The notes under the pieces: generated by a model
Databases searched by the model: none
What the model was told of the DNA's origin: nothing
What the model saw: only the letters and a program-made list of their open reading frames with translations
Shown: positions 52,559 to 62,252 of the stretch, piece after piece
How the letters are laid out: each line of letters begins with the position of its first letter
Numbering within the stretch: the first letter of the stretch is position 1
Made by a program: the position numbers and the translations under genes
NCBI RefSeq assembly: GCF_003122485.1
Contig: NZ_JRFU01000121.1
Span: 1-64,000, forward strand
Source: Eubacterium ramulus
Lineage (GTDB): Bacteria; Bacillota; Clostridia; Lachnospirales; Lachnospiraceae
DNA: 64,000 nucleotides
Direction of reading: 5' to 3'

Positions 52559-54292
52559 ATGGATATAACAGGAAAAAAATTATTTGTAAAAGCTCTTCTT
52601 GAAGAAGGCGTAGATACCGTGTTTGCCTATCCGGGCGGAACGGTAACTGATTTATTTGATGAATTATATCTGATGGGAAATGGCAAGATTGATCTGGTTT
52701 TGCCACGTCATGAGCAGGCGCTGGTTCATGAGGCAGAAGGTTATGCCCGTGAGACCGGAAAAACAGGCGTATGCCTGGTAACAAGCGGTCCTGGTGCGAC
52801 AAACACCGTGACAGCCATTGCAGATGCTTTTTATGACAGTATTCCACTGGTTGTATTTACCGGTCAGGTACCATTAAATCTGATTGGTAACGATGCATTT
52901 CAGGAGGTTGATATCGTCGGTATGACACGCGGTATCACCAAATACAGTGTGACAGTCCGTGATCGCAAAGATTTGGGAAAAACCATCAAAATGGCATTCC
53001 ACATTGCAAAAACAGGAAAGCCGGGACCGGTTCTGATCGATCTTCCGAAAGATATTCAGACTGCAACAGGTCCGTCCGAATACCCGGATCATGTAGACAT
53101 CCGTGGTTACAAAATTAACGAGGGCGTTCACCTTGGACAGTTGAAAAAAGCGACAAAATTACTGAAAGTGGCACGCCGCCCGCTAATCCTTGCCGGAGGC
53201 GGTGTCAATATCTCAGGGGCTAACGAACTGTTAGAGCAGATCGTAAATATCACACATGTTCCGGTTGTTACAACCGTTATGGGAAAAGGCGCGATCCCGT
53301 CCGACCATCCGTATTACGTTGGAAGCAGCGGAATGCATGGCCGTTATGCGGCAAATATCGCAGTCAGCAAATGTGATGTGCTCTTTTCCATTGGAACCCG
53401 TTTCAATGACCGTATCACTGGTGATCTGAACGAGTTTGCACCAAAGGCCAAGATCATTCATGTGGATATCGATGCAGCAGCGATTTCCCGAAACGTTGTG
53501 GTAGATGTGCCGATCGTAGCGGATGCAAAAGTTGCCCTGCAGCAGATGTTGGAATGGGTAGAGCCGAAGGATACTGACGAATGGGTAAAACAGATCGCAG
53601 CCTGGGATCATGAGAATCCACTGGAAATGCGCCGTGATAAAGGCATGACACCGCAGATGATCATGGAAGGTTTAAATCAGGTTTACGATGAAGTTACATA
53701 CGTTACTGACGTAGGTCAGCACCAGATGTGGGCAAGCCAGTATCTGGATGTAAATAAAAATAAGAAGATCATCACTTCCGGCGGACTTGGAACCATGGGA
53801 TTTGGTTTCCCGGCTGCACTTGGAGCAAAGATGGGACATCGTGACAGAGATGTGGTATGTATCACCGGTGACGGTGGATTTCAGATGAACATGCAGGAGA
53901 TGGCAACCGCTATTGTACAGCAGACGCCGATCACCGTTTGCCTGCTGAACAACTATTACCTTGGTATGGTTCGTCAGATGCAGCAGCTATTCTACGGAAA
54001 ACGTTATTCTGCTACCTGTCTGCGCCGCCGCAAAGGATGTCCGGAACATTGCAAGGGACCAAATGAAAGTTGTCCGCCATATGTACCGGATTTCATGAAA
54101 TGGGCAGAGAGTTACGGTGCACACGGCATCCGTGTCACAAAGGAAGAGGACATTATTCCGGCACTGGAGGCAGCAAAGAACAATACCGATGCGCCGACTG
54201 TCATCGAATTTATGATCGCTACAGAGGAAATCGTACTTCCGATGGTTCCGGGTGGAAATCCGATGAATAACATGATTCTGAAAAGCAAATAA
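52559..54292 (+). CDS. ilvB: Acetolactate synthase large (catalytic) subunit
   Basis: ThDP-dependent first enzyme of valine, leucine and isoleucine synthesis. The 577 residues show FAYPGGTVTDLFDEL, the catalytic-Glu region LPRHEQALVHEAEGYAR and the ThDP/Mg motif GDGGFQMNMQE...NNYYLGMVRQ. An unusual insert after RYSAT has four cysteines (C487, C494, C498, C505) where typical enzymes have a short loop. AAAGGAGAGAG precedes the ATG. Nine bases separate it from ilvN. Confidence 0.93.
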   Translation: MDITGKKLFVKALLEEGVDTVFAYPGGTVTDLFDELYLMGNGKIDLVLPRHEQALVHEAEGYARETGKTGVCLVTSGPGATNTVTAIADAFYDSIPLVVFTGQVPLNLIGNDAFQEVDIVGMTRGITKYSVTVRDRKDLGKTIKMAFHIAKTGKPGPVLIDLPKDIQTATGPSEYPDHVDIRGYKINEGVHLGQLKKATKLLKVARRPLILAGGGVNISGANELLEQIVNITHVPVVTTVMGKGAIPSDHPYYVGSSGMHGRYAANIAVSKCDVLFSIGTRFNDRITGDLNEFAPKAKIIHVDIDAAAISRNVVVDVPIVADAKVALQQMLEWVEPKDTDEWVKQIAAWDHENPLEMRRDKGMTPQMIMEGLNQVYDEVTYVTDVGQHQMWASQYLDVNKNKKIITSGGLGTMGFGFPAALGAKMGHRDRDVVCITGDGGFQMNMQEMATAIVQQTPITVCLLNNYYLGMVRQMQQLFYGKRYSATCLRRRKGCPEHCKGPNESCPPYVPDFMKWAESYGAHGIRVTKEEDIIPALEAAKNNTDAPTVIEFMIATEEIVLPMVPGGNPMNNMILKSK

Positions 54293-54307
54293 GGGAGGAG
54301 AATGGCA

Positions 54308-54805
54308 ATGAAAGACAGATGGATTGCATTATATGTAGAAAACCAGGTTGGTGTTCTTGCAAAAATCTCCGGTTTATTTGCAGGAAAATCCTACAACCTG
54401 AAAAGTCTGACCGTAGGTACGACAGAGGAGGAGGATACTTCCAGAATCACCATCAGCACAGTGTGCGATGACATTACCTTTGAACAGATTAAAAAACAGT
54501 TAAACCGTATGGTTGAGGTTATTAAAGTTATGGATCTGACCGATGTACCGATCCATATGAAAGAGCTTATGTTTGCCAAGGTGAAAAAATTAAGCAACAC
54601 TGATAAGGCAGAAGTATTCCGAATTGCAGAGACCTTTCATGTAGAGCCGGCAGACATCGGAATGGACAGTGTTCTTTTAGAGTGCAAGCTGACAGAGCGC
54701 AGAAATAACGAACTGATCGCCTTTTTAAAACAGCGGTTCCAGAGTGTGGAGATTGTGCGGGGTGGTGCAGTAGCTATCGAATCTATCAGTACTTCCTGTA
54801 GATAA
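54308..54805 (+). CDS. ilvN: Acetolactate synthase small (regulatory) subunit
   Basis: Confers valine feedback and full activity on IlvB. The 165 residues start with the ACT domain (RWIALYVENQVGVLAKISGL ... YNLKSLTVGTTE) and carry the ALS small-subunit C-terminal domain (RGGAVAIESIS). GGGAGG at 54293-54298 is nine bases from the ATG at 54308 and only three from one at 54302, so the former is chosen. An AT-rich gap with a GATGAATTA/TAATTCATC hairpin (54912-54941) follows. Confidence 0.93.
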   Translation: MKDRWIALYVENQVGVLAKISGLFAGKSYNLKSLTVGTTEEEDTSRITISTVCDDITFEQIKKQLNRMVEVIKVMDLTDVPIHMKELMFAKVKKLSNTDKAEVFRIAETFHVEPADIGMDSVLLECKLTERRNNELIAFLKQRFQSVEIVRGGAVAIESISTSCR

Positions 54806-54978
54806 TTAATTTAGGAAGCTCGGGTTGGATGTGAAAAAACTGCTGGAAGATGCATTTTTGCAGTCGCAATGATTAGTAAAAAATACAATTCATGTGAAGA
54901 ATGGGATATCGGATGAATTATTGAATGAAAATTAATTCATCTTTTGCCTGAAACACATGAAAAAAATGCAGGCATTTT

Positions 54979-55007
54979 TTGAAAAAGAACTGGAAATGCT
55001 CTATGAT
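54979..55007 (+). promoter_or_regulatory. Promoter of ilvE
   Basis: TTGAAA at 54979-54984, 17 bp, TATGAT at 55002-55007. Just upstream AAAAAATG/CATTTTTT (54961-54980) could end incoming transcription. Confidence 0.65.
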
Positions 55008-55097
55008 TTGCTGTATAACAGTACATAGAGAGAAAAAACGTAAATGCAGGAACAAAAAGTGAAAATTGCAAAATAGATAAGAAAGAAGGATATCACA

Positions 55098-56123
55098 GTG
55101 GAAAAGAAGAATATCGATTGGGAAAACCTGGACTTTGGATATCGTCAGACAGACAAACGTTTCGTAGCAAATTATAAAGATGGCGCATGGGATGAGGGAA
55201 CTCTGACCGAGGACGCTACTATCGTATTAAACGAGTGTGCAGGTGTATTACAGTATGCACAGACTGTTTTTGAGGGATTAAAAGCATACACAACCGTAGA
55301 CGGAAAAGTAGTTATTTTCCGCCCGGACTTAAATGCATCCCGTATGGCTGATTCCGCAAGAAGACTGGAAATGCCAGTTTATCCGGAAGATAAATTCATC
55401 GAGGCTGTAGAGAAGACTGTAAAAGCAAATATGGCTTATGTTCCACCATATGGTACAGGCGCAACACTTTACATTCGTCCGTATATGTTCGGAAGCAGCC
55501 CGGTTATCGGTGTAAAACCGGCACAGGAATATCAGTTCCGTGTACTGACAACACCGGTTGGACCGTACTTCAAAGGCGGCGTAAAACCGTTAACAATCCG
55601 TGTGACAGATTTTGACCGTGCAGCTCCTCACGGAACAGGTCATATCAAAGCCGGATTAAACTATGCAATGAGCTTACATGCAATTGTAACTGCTCATGAA
55701 GAAGGATATGCTGAGAACATGTATCTGGATGCTGCAACACGTACAAAAGTTGAGGAGACAGGTGGCGCAAACTTCTTATTCGTTACAAAAGACAACAAGA
55801 TCGTAACACCGAAGTCTGACAGTATTCTGCCATCTATCACACGTCGTTCTCTGATGTATGTAGCTGAGCATTACCTTGGACTGGAAGTAGAGCAGAGAGA
55901 AGTATATCTGGATGAGGTTCCGAACTTCGTTGAGTGTGGTCTGTGCGGTACAGCAGCAGTTATCTCTCCAGTTGGCAAGATCGTAGATCATGGTCGTGAG
56001 ATCTGCTTCGCAAGCGGTATGGATGAGATGGGACCGGTTCTTGCTAAAATGCGTGAGACATTAGTTGATATTCAGGAAGGCAAGATTGAAGCTCCGGAAG
56101 GATGGATTCACGTAATCGAGTAA
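55098..56123 (+). CDS. ilvE: Branched-chain amino acid aminotransferase
   Basis: PLP fold-type IV enzyme for the last step to valine, leucine and isoleucine. The 341 residues (type 2 BCAT length) start at a GTG with GAAGGA upstream. The PLP lysine is K184 in HIKAGLNYAMSL; GATLYIRPYMFGSSPVIGV and the late ECGLCGTAAVISPVGKI are also typical. It is separated from ilvBN by 292 bp with its own promoter, but belongs to the same pathway. Confidence 0.95.
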   Translation: MEKKNIDWENLDFGYRQTDKRFVANYKDGAWDEGTLTEDATIVLNECAGVLQYAQTVFEGLKAYTTVDGKVVIFRPDLNASRMADSARRLEMPVYPEDKFIEAVEKTVKANMAYVPPYGTGATLYIRPYMFGSSPVIGVKPAQEYQFRVLTTPVGPYFKGGVKPLTIRVTDFDRAAPHGTGHIKAGLNYAMSLHAIVTAHEEGYAENMYLDAATRTKVEETGGANFLFVTKDNKIVTPKSDSILPSITRRSLMYVAEHYLGLEVEQREVYLDEVPNFVECGLCGTAAVISPVGKIVDHGREICFASGMDEMGPVLAKMRETLVDIQEGKIEAPEGWIHVIE

Positions 56124-56192
56124 TCAAAAAAAAGAAGTAGAATTGTTTCAGAGAGTTTGTAAGATTTCTCACTGTGAATAAATAATGAAAAT

Positions 56193-56241
56193 AAAAAAGA
56201 GATTTCCCTGTGGTTATGAGCCATAGAGAAGTCTCTTTTTT
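56193..56241. terminator. Bidirectional terminator
   Basis: AAAAAAGAGA pairs with TCTCTTTTTT, with an inner imperfect stem (TCCCTGTGG/CCATAGAGA). It lies between convergent ilvE and the CNNM/CBS gene. Confidence 0.85.
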
Positions 56242-56288
56242 GCTGTTATAAAATGATAAATGTGATGTCAGCAGATCGGTTTATTTCA

Positions 56289-57584
56289 TTACTGATATCC
56301 GTCTTTTGAACCGAAATTTTCAGCTTTAGCAGAAATCTCCGGAAGACGTACATAAATCTTCTCAATTCGATGCTTATTCTTTGTGCGCACCTGCAGGAAA
56401 ATGCCATCCGGTGTCATAATAGATTCCCGAATCTTTGGCAGATGGTCTAACAGACCGATCATATAGCCGCCGATGGAATCGTAATCATCGGATTCCAGAT
56501 GCAGGTTCAGTGCATCACTGAAATCTTCCAGATTCATGGAACCTTCCACCAGATATTCATGATCCGAAATCTTCTGGATCGGGTCTTCTTCGTCATAGTC
56601 GTATTCGTCACGGATCTCTCCGACGATTTCTTCAATCAGATCTTCTAATGTCAGCAGACCGGCGGTTGTGCCGTACTCATCAAGTACGATAGCAATATTA
56701 ATGGAAGAGTTTCGCATCTCCACCAGAAGATCCGCCGTGTGTTTGTGTTCGTAAGTAAAATACGGTTCGCGCATCAGCTCCCGCACGGAGAAATGCTCCC
56801 GGTCACATAAAAGCAGGTCTTTGATATTTAAGATACCGATGACATCATCGGTGGTCTCTTCGTACACCGGCAGACGGGTAAAACGGTCTTCCCGGAAAAT
56901 ATCGAGAATTTCGTCATAACTGCTGTCCACCTGAGCAAAGGTCATATCGATACGTGGTACCATGACTTCTTTTGCCAATGCATCGCCAAAATCGAATACG
57001 TTGTTGATCATTTCTTTCTCTTCGGATTCAATGACACCGGATTCATGGCTGACATCCACGATGGTACGCAGCTCACTCTCTGTCATGGCCTGCTTGCCTT
57101 CGGAAGCTTTGACACCCGTCAGACGAAGTACCAGCATTGCCAGATGATTGATGATAAAGATGACCGGAGTCAAGACTTTCATCAGGATCCAGATGATGTT
57201 ACAAAAACGCAGGGAAATTTTTTCTGCCCGCAGAGTTGCAATGGTTTTCGGAGAAATCTCACCGAAGATCAGGATCAGTACCGTCAGGATTCCGGTGGCA
57301 ATTCCGGCACCGGTGCTGCCAAAAATATGAATGGTAAGGGTGGTAGCCAGAGAAGAAGCGGTCAGGTTGACCACGTTATTGCCGATCAGGATCGCACTAA
57401 GCATCTTTGCGGAGTCATCCGTGATTTTCAGTACCCGGGTGGCACGCTTGTTTCCTTCCTCTGCCAGTGACCGCATACGGATGCGGTTTACGGTAGTCAG
57501 TGCCGTTTCCGATGAGGAAAAGAACGCTGATAAACCCAGCAGAATGACCAGTATGATTAATTGTATTGTGGAACTTATGTCCAA
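56289..57584 (-). CDS. CNNM/CorC-like membrane protein with CBS pair
   Basis: A 431-residue protein: CNNM transmembrane domain of three to four helices (about 5-165) with FFSSSETALTTVNRIRMR, a CBS pair (about 210-330) with MVPRIDMTF and TRLPVYEETTDDVIGILNIK, and a CorC_HlyC domain with YDSIGGYMIGLLDHLP. Such proteins are linked to Mg2+ efflux or homeostasis; the hemolysin label of relatives is historical. With the CorA-like gene at 4.7 kb it may help balance Mg2+. Confidence 0.9.
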   Translation of the reverse strand: MDISSTIQLIILVILLGLSAFFSSSETALTTVNRIRMRSLAEEGNKRATRVLKITDDSAKMLSAILIGNNVVNLTASSLATTLTIHIFGSTGAGIATGILTVLILIFGEISPKTIATLRAEKISLRFCNIIWILMKVLTPVIFIINHLAMLVLRLTGVKASEGKQAMTESELRTIVDVSHESGVIESEEKEMINNVFDFGDALAKEVMVPRIDMTFAQVDSSYDEILDIFREDRFTRLPVYEETTDDVIGILNIKDLLLCDREHFSVRELMREPYFTYEHKHTADLLVEMRNSSINIAIVLDEYGTTAGLLTLEDLIEEIVGEIRDEYDYDEEDPIQKISDHEYLVEGSMNLEDFSDALNLHLESDDYDSIGGYMIGLLDHLPKIRESIMTPDGIFLQVRTKNKHRIEKIYVRLPEISAKAENFGSKDGYQ

Positions 57585-57835
57585 AAATAATTCACCTCTC
57601 TAAAATAAATATGTTGCCTGTAAGCACAGCGTGTCACAGATTATGTGTAAAATGCGCTGTGGGATTACAATTTTTATTCTATATATTACAGGAAACAAAT
57701 AGGATTTTCAAGGGATTGTTGCGAAAAAAAGAGGTTCTATCCGTCGGATTGTCCGAATATATATGTATAACAGAAAAAAATTGTGACAGAAAACATGAGA
57801 AATAAAAATCGAAAACAGTAATGGGAGGAAGAAAA

Positions 57836-58210
57836 ATGGAACGAGCTGAAGGAAATAACAAGATCGTACTGAAAGTATTGAGTACATTGCTGGTTATGTA
57901 CATATTAACGGGGGCAGCGCTGTTTTTGCTGGCATTTCTTCTTTATAAAATGGAGCTGACGGAGAATATTGTCACTATCGGCATTATGGTAATCTATGTA
58001 GTGTCGGGACTGCTGGGTGGCATTATTATCGGAAAGCGGATGAAAACGAGACGTTTTTTGTGGGGGATTCTGATCGGCGGAGCATATTTTGTCGTGTTAC
58101 TGATCGGTTCCCTGTTGATGAACCAGGGAATTTCCGGTGATGGACTGCATGTTGGCATGACATTGATCATGTGCATGGGAGCCGGAATGATCGGAGGAAT
58201 GATCAGTTGA
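57836..58210 (+). CDS. TIGR04086-like membrane protein
   Basis: A 124-residue protein with four hydrophobic helices (about 17-40, 47-70, 76-95 and 105-124) and the glycines GLLGGIIIGKRMKTRRFLWG typical of the TIGR04086/YrzE group. GGGAGG at 57823-57828 selects the ATG at 57836. Members often sit beside SCIFF genes in Clostridia, as here, but no function is established. Confidence 0.78.
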   Translation: MERAEGNNKIVLKVLSTLLVMYILTGAALFLLAFLLYKMELTENIVTIGIMVIYVVSGLLGGIIIGKRMKTRRFLWGILIGGAYFVVLLIGSLLMNQGISGDGLHVGMTLIMCMGAGMIGGMIS

Positions 58211-58297
58211 ATATGTTCAGTTCCCCATTTAAAATGTAAGGGTTTTATATCTGTTTTGTGAAAAAATGTTTTGCTTTGCATGCGGATAAAAAAAGAC

Positions 58298-58326
58298 TTC
58301 CTTTATAGCGGAAAATATGCTATACT
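58298..58326 (+). promoter_or_regulatory. Promoter of scfA
   Basis: TTCCTT at 58298-58303, 17 bp, TATACT at 58321-58326. The -35 is poor. Confidence 0.5.
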
Positions 58327-58363
58327 CTTGACATGTATAATAAAGAAAGGAGTTTTTCTGACC

Positions 58364-58504
58364 ATGAAACATGTAAAAACATTAAATACAAAAAGATTAC
58401 AGAACACAGTAAAAAAAGGTGGATGTGGTGAGTGCCAGACATCATGCCAGTCTGCTTGCAAAACTTCCTGTACAGTAGGAAACCAGAGCTGCGAGCACAA
58501 ATAA
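58364..58504 (+). CDS. scfA: SCIFF six-cysteine precursor peptide
   Basis: A 46-residue ribosomal precursor of the SCIFF (six Cys in forty-five) ranthipeptide family. Leader MKHVKTLNTKRLQNTVKKGG precedes the core with C21, C24, C28, C32, C36 and C43. In characterised relatives the maturase links a Cys sulfur to a nearby Thr, forming a thioether. AAAGGAG selects the ATG at 58364; earlier in-frame codons are not peptide-like. The maturase follows. Function is unknown family-wide; quorum-type signalling has been proposed. Confidence 0.95.
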   Translation: MKHVKTLNTKRLQNTVKKGGCGECQTSCQSACKTSCTVGNQSCEHK

Positions 58505-58533
58505 GAAAAACAAAACGGATTATGAACAAAGGG

Positions 58534-58553
58534 CCGTATGCTAAGGCATGCGG
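58534..58553 (+). terminator. Hairpin between scfA and scfB
   Basis: CCGTATGC pairs with GCATGCGG around TAAG. It has no strong T run, so it may reduce transcription into scfB, giving more peptide than enzyme. Confidence 0.5.
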
Positions 58554-58635
58554 TCATTTGCACGTTTAGAGGAAAAATAAAAAGCAGCGGAATTTGCTGA
58601 TTTTATAGACAAAAATAGAAAGAGAGGAACTACAT

Positions 58636-60003
58636 TTGGTTCACCAGTATAAAAATAATGGTTATAACATTGTTCTTGATGTAAACAGTGGTGCGATCCA
58701 TGTGGTAGATGATGTCTCCTATGATGTGATCGCTCTGTACGAAGATCACACACCGGAGGAGATTGTAGCAGAACTGTCCGGAAAATACAGCGAGGCAGAA
58801 GTGAAAGAAGCCTGTGAGGAAGTCGCTTCCCTGGCAGAAGACGGAGAGTTGTTTACAAAAGACGAATACGAAAATTACATTATGGACTTTAAGAAACGTC
58901 CGACAGTTGTAAAGGCACTTTGCCTGCACATTGCACACGACTGCAACCTTGCCTGTCGCTACTGCTTTGCAGAAGAAGGCGAATATCATGGTCACAGAGA
59001 ACTGATGAGTTATGAGGTCGGAAAGAAAGCACTGGATTTCCTGATCGAAAACTCCGGAAGCCGTCGCAATCTGGAAGTAGATTTCTTCGGTGGCGAGCCT
59101 CTGATGAACTGGCAGGTTGTCAAAGATCTGGTAAAATACGGCAGAGAGCAGGAGAAGCTGCATGACAAGAAATTCCGTTTTACACTGACAACAAATGGTG
59201 TATTACTGAACGATGAAGTAATGGAATTTGCAAACAAAGAAATGGGTAACGTTGTCTTAAGTATCGATGGAAGAAAAGAAGTACACGATCACATGAGACC
59301 GTTCCGTAACGGAAAAGGAAGCTACGATATGATCGTGCCGAAATTCCAGCAGTTTGCAGAGAGCCGCAATCAGGACAAGTATTATGTCCGCGGTACTTTT
59401 ACTCATTACAATCTGGATTTTGCAGATGATGTCCTTCATCTGGCAGACCTTGGGTTCAAACAGATTTCCGTTGAGCCGGTAGTAGCAGAGGATTCTGAGG
59501 AGTACGCACTCCGTGAGGAAGACCTGCCGAAGCTGTTTGAGGAATATGACAAACTTGCCGCTGAAATGGTAGAAAGAAAAAAAGCCGGAAAGGATTTCAA
59601 TTTCTTCCATTTTATGATAGATTTAGAGGGTGGTCCATGTGTGGCAAAGAGATTATCAGGATGTGGTTCAGGTACCGAGTACCTGGCAGTTACACCGTGG
59701 GGTGATTTCTATCCTTGCCATCAGTTTGTAGGAAATGAAGAATTCCTGATGGGAAATGTCTGGGACGGCGTAAAACGTACCGACATTCGGGATGAATTCA
59801 AATGCTGTAACGTTTATGCAAAAGAAAAATGCAGAAAATGTTTTGCAAAATTCTATTGTAGCGGCGGATGCGCAGCAAACTCCTATCATTTCCATGGACA
59901 TATCAATGATGCATATGATATTGGCTGTGAACTTCAGAAAAAGCGTATTGAATGTGCAATCATGATCAAAGCGGCAGAAGCTGAGATGGAGGTAGAAGGA
60001 TGA
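58636..60003 (+). CDS. scfB: SCIFF radical-SAM maturase
   Basis: Radical SAM-SPASM enzyme installing thioether crosslinks in the scfA peptide. The N-terminal PqqD-like recognition region (about 1-85) binds the leader. The radical cluster is C103, C107 and C110 (CNLACRYC), and the SPASM domain holds auxiliary-cluster cysteines from SGCGSGTEYLAVTPWG through KCRKCFAKFYCSGGC to IGCELQKKRIEC. TTG start with AGAGAGGAAC. The stop overlaps secDF by four bases, so maturase and translocase subunits are translationally coupled. Confidence 0.95.
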   Translation: MVHQYKNNGYNIVLDVNSGAIHVVDDVSYDVIALYEDHTPEEIVAELSGKYSEAEVKEACEEVASLAEDGELFTKDEYENYIMDFKKRPTVVKALCLHIAHDCNLACRYCFAEEGEYHGHRELMSYEVGKKALDFLIENSGSRRNLEVDFFGGEPLMNWQVVKDLVKYGREQEKLHDKKFRFTLTTNGVLLNDEVMEFANKEMGNVVLSIDGRKEVHDHMRPFRNGKGSYDMIVPKFQQFAESRNQDKYYVRGTFTHYNLDFADDVLHLADLGFKQISVEPVVAEDSEEYALREEDLPKLFEEYDKLAAEMVERKKAGKDFNFFHFMIDLEGGPCVAKRLSGCGSGTEYLAVTPWGDFYPCHQFVGNEEFLMGNVWDGVKRTDIRDEFKCCNVYAKEKCRKCFAKFYCSGGCAANSYHFHGHINDAYDIGCELQKKRIECAIMIKAAEAEMEVEG

Positions 60004-62159
60004 AAAAGAAAAAGGGAGTCGTAGTCTTTCTGGTAATGATCATTGCGATGTTACTGCTTGGCTACTATTCTTATGGTATTGTAAAAGGTACCGCAGCAAA
60101 GGACAATGACAAAGGTGTTAAATTAGGCCTGGATCTTGCCGGTGGTGTCAGCATTACATACCAGGTAAAAGGCGATGAGACACCGTCTGCAGAGGATATG
60201 AGTGATACTGTATACAAACTGCAGAAACGTGTCGAGACTTACAGCACAGAGGCTGAGGTTTATCAGGTAGGCGATAACCGTATCTCCGTAGAGATCCCGG
60301 GCGTATCTGATGCAAACTCAATTCTGGAAGAACTTGGAACACCGGGTACTCTGGAGTTTAAGACAACAGAGGGCGAGACATTCATGACCGGTGAGATGGT
60401 AGCCGATGCACAGGCTGCCACACAGAGTGATACAACAACATCCGGCAGTAAATATGTCGTTCAGTTAAAACTGAATGATGAAGGTGCTAAGATTTTCTCT
60501 GAAAAAACTGGAGAATATCTGAATAAAGTACTGCCAATTTATTATGATGGTGAGTGTATCAGTTATCCGACGGTACAGAGCCAGATCACAAATGGTGAAG
60601 CTGTGATCAGTGGTATGAGCAGTTATGAGGATGCAGAAGCACTTGCTTCCCAGATCCGAAGCGGTGCTCTGAAACTGGAACTGGAAGAGTTACAGTCTGA
60701 GGTCGTTGGAGCAAAACTTGGTTCTCAGGCAATCAAGACAAGTATTATTGCAGCAATCATTGGTATCCTGATCATCATTGCATTCATGCTGATCGCATAC
60801 CGCATTCCGGGACTGGCAGCATCTATTGCATTGCTTATCTATACCGGTATCATTCTTGCAATTTTACATTTATATCACATTACACTGACCTTACCTGGTA
60901 TTGCAGGTATTATCCTGTCCATTGGTATGGCGGTGGATGCGAACGTTATTATTTTCGCACGTATCCGTGAGGAAATTGCAGCAGGACATTCTGTTGCACA
61001 GTCCATTGATATTGGATTTAAGAAAGCATTTTCCGCGATCTTTGATGGAAATATCACCACATTGATCGCTGCAGCTGTACTTGGTCTGCGTGGATCAGGT
61101 ACGGTAAAAGGATTTGCAGCAACACTGGCAATCGGTATCGTATTCTCCATGTTTACGGCACTGGGAATCTCCAGATGGCTGGTAAAAGCATTGTATGGAC
61201 TGGGATTCCAGGATAAGATATTTTACGGTGAAAAGAAAGAGCGCAAGAGCGTCAACTTCCTTGGAAAACGTGGATTATTCTTCGGAATTTCCCTTGCAGT
61301 GATCGTAGCTGGATTTGTTGGCATGGGCGCACACAAAGCTGGTAACGGACAGGCATTAAACTTCAGCATGGAGTTTAAGGGTGGTACAGCAACAACTGTT
61401 GCATTTGACAAAGATTACACCATTGAGGAGATTGATGATCAGATCGTACCTTATGTAGAAGAAGTAACCGGCGATGCAAACGTTCAGACACAGAAAGTTG
61501 CAGACAGCAACTCTATCATCATCAAGACCAGAACACTGGATCTGGATGAGCGTGAACAGCTGGCAACAGCAATGGAAGATAACTTCGGTGTTCAGGAGAG
61601 CGATATTACATCTACAAACATCAGCTCCACCATCAGTAGTGAGATGAGAAGTGATGCAATCGTAGCCGTGATCATTGCGACAATCTGTATGCTGATCTAC
61701 ATCTGGTTCCGATTCAAAGATATCCGTTTTGCAAGCAGTGCGGTTATCGCTCTGGTACACGATGTACTTGTAGTATTAGCATTTTACGCATTATCCCAGA
61801 CATCTGTGGGCAGCACATTCATTGCCTGCATGCTGACTCTGGTAGGTTACTCCATCAACGCGACCATCGTTATCTTCGACCGTATCCGTGAGAATATGGC
61901 TCTGGCAGGAAGTCAGAGAAATACCGATCTGAAAGAGGTCGTAAACAAGAGTATCACACAGACATTGTCACGAAGCATCAATACTTCCCTGACAACATTC
62001 ATCATGGTATTTATGCTATTCATTTTGGGTGTATCTTCCATCCGTGAATTTGCAGGACCTCTGATGGTTGGCGTTATCTGCGGTGGATATTCTTCCGTAT
62101 GCATCACAGGTGCACTGTGGTACGTATTTAAGACAAAATTTTCTAAAAAGAAAAACTAA
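60000..62159 (+). CDS. secDF: Fused preprotein translocase subunit SecDF
   Basis: Proton-driven membrane factor that aids late protein export. The 719 residues contain a SecD half (first helix about 6-26, GLDLAGGVSITYQV, large extracytoplasmic domain, helices near 245-390 with AVDANVIIFARIREE) and a SecF half (from about 415; FSMEFKGGTATTV, YSINATIVIFDRIREN). Fusion is common in Firmicutes. Placement directly behind scfB is recurrent in Clostridia and suggests a role in SCIFF export, though housekeeping export is the known function. Confidence 0.95.
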   Translation: MKKKKGVVVFLVMIIAMLLLGYYSYGIVKGTAAKDNDKGVKLGLDLAGGVSITYQVKGDETPSAEDMSDTVYKLQKRVETYSTEAEVYQVGDNRISVEIPGVSDANSILEELGTPGTLEFKTTEGETFMTGEMVADAQAATQSDTTTSGSKYVVQLKLNDEGAKIFSEKTGEYLNKVLPIYYDGECISYPTVQSQITNGEAVISGMSSYEDAEALASQIRSGALKLELEELQSEVVGAKLGSQAIKTSIIAAIIGILIIIAFMLIAYRIPGLAASIALLIYTGIILAILHLYHITLTLPGIAGIILSIGMAVDANVIIFARIREEIAAGHSVAQSIDIGFKKAFSAIFDGNITTLIAAAVLGLRGSGTVKGFAATLAIGIVFSMFTALGISRWLVKALYGLGFQDKIFYGEKKERKSVNFLGKRGLFFGISLAVIVAGFVGMGAHKAGNGQALNFSMEFKGGTATTVAFDKDYTIEEIDDQIVPYVEEVTGDANVQTQKVADSNSIIIKTRTLDLDEREQLATAMEDNFGVQESDITSTNISSTISSEMRSDAIVAVIIATICMLIYIWFRFKDIRFASSAVIALVHDVLVVLAFYALSQTSVGSTFIACMLTLVGYSINATIVIFDRIRENMALAGSQRNTDLKEVVNKSITQTLSRSINTSLTTFIMVFMLFILGVSSIREFAGPLMVGVICGGYSSVCITGALWYVFKTKFSKKKN

Positions 62160-62181
62160 GAAAATCCTAAGAAATATCAGA

Positions 62182-62210
62182 TTGTTTCTCTGAATGAAAT
62201 ATGATATTCT
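62182..62210 (+). promoter_or_regulatory. Promoter of the DUF4190-like gene
   Basis: TTGTTT at 62182-62187, 17 bp, TATTCT at 62205-62210. Confidence 0.5.
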
Positions 62211-62252
62211 ATACGAATTAAAGCACAAAAGAGAAGCAACAGGAGGAAAGTT

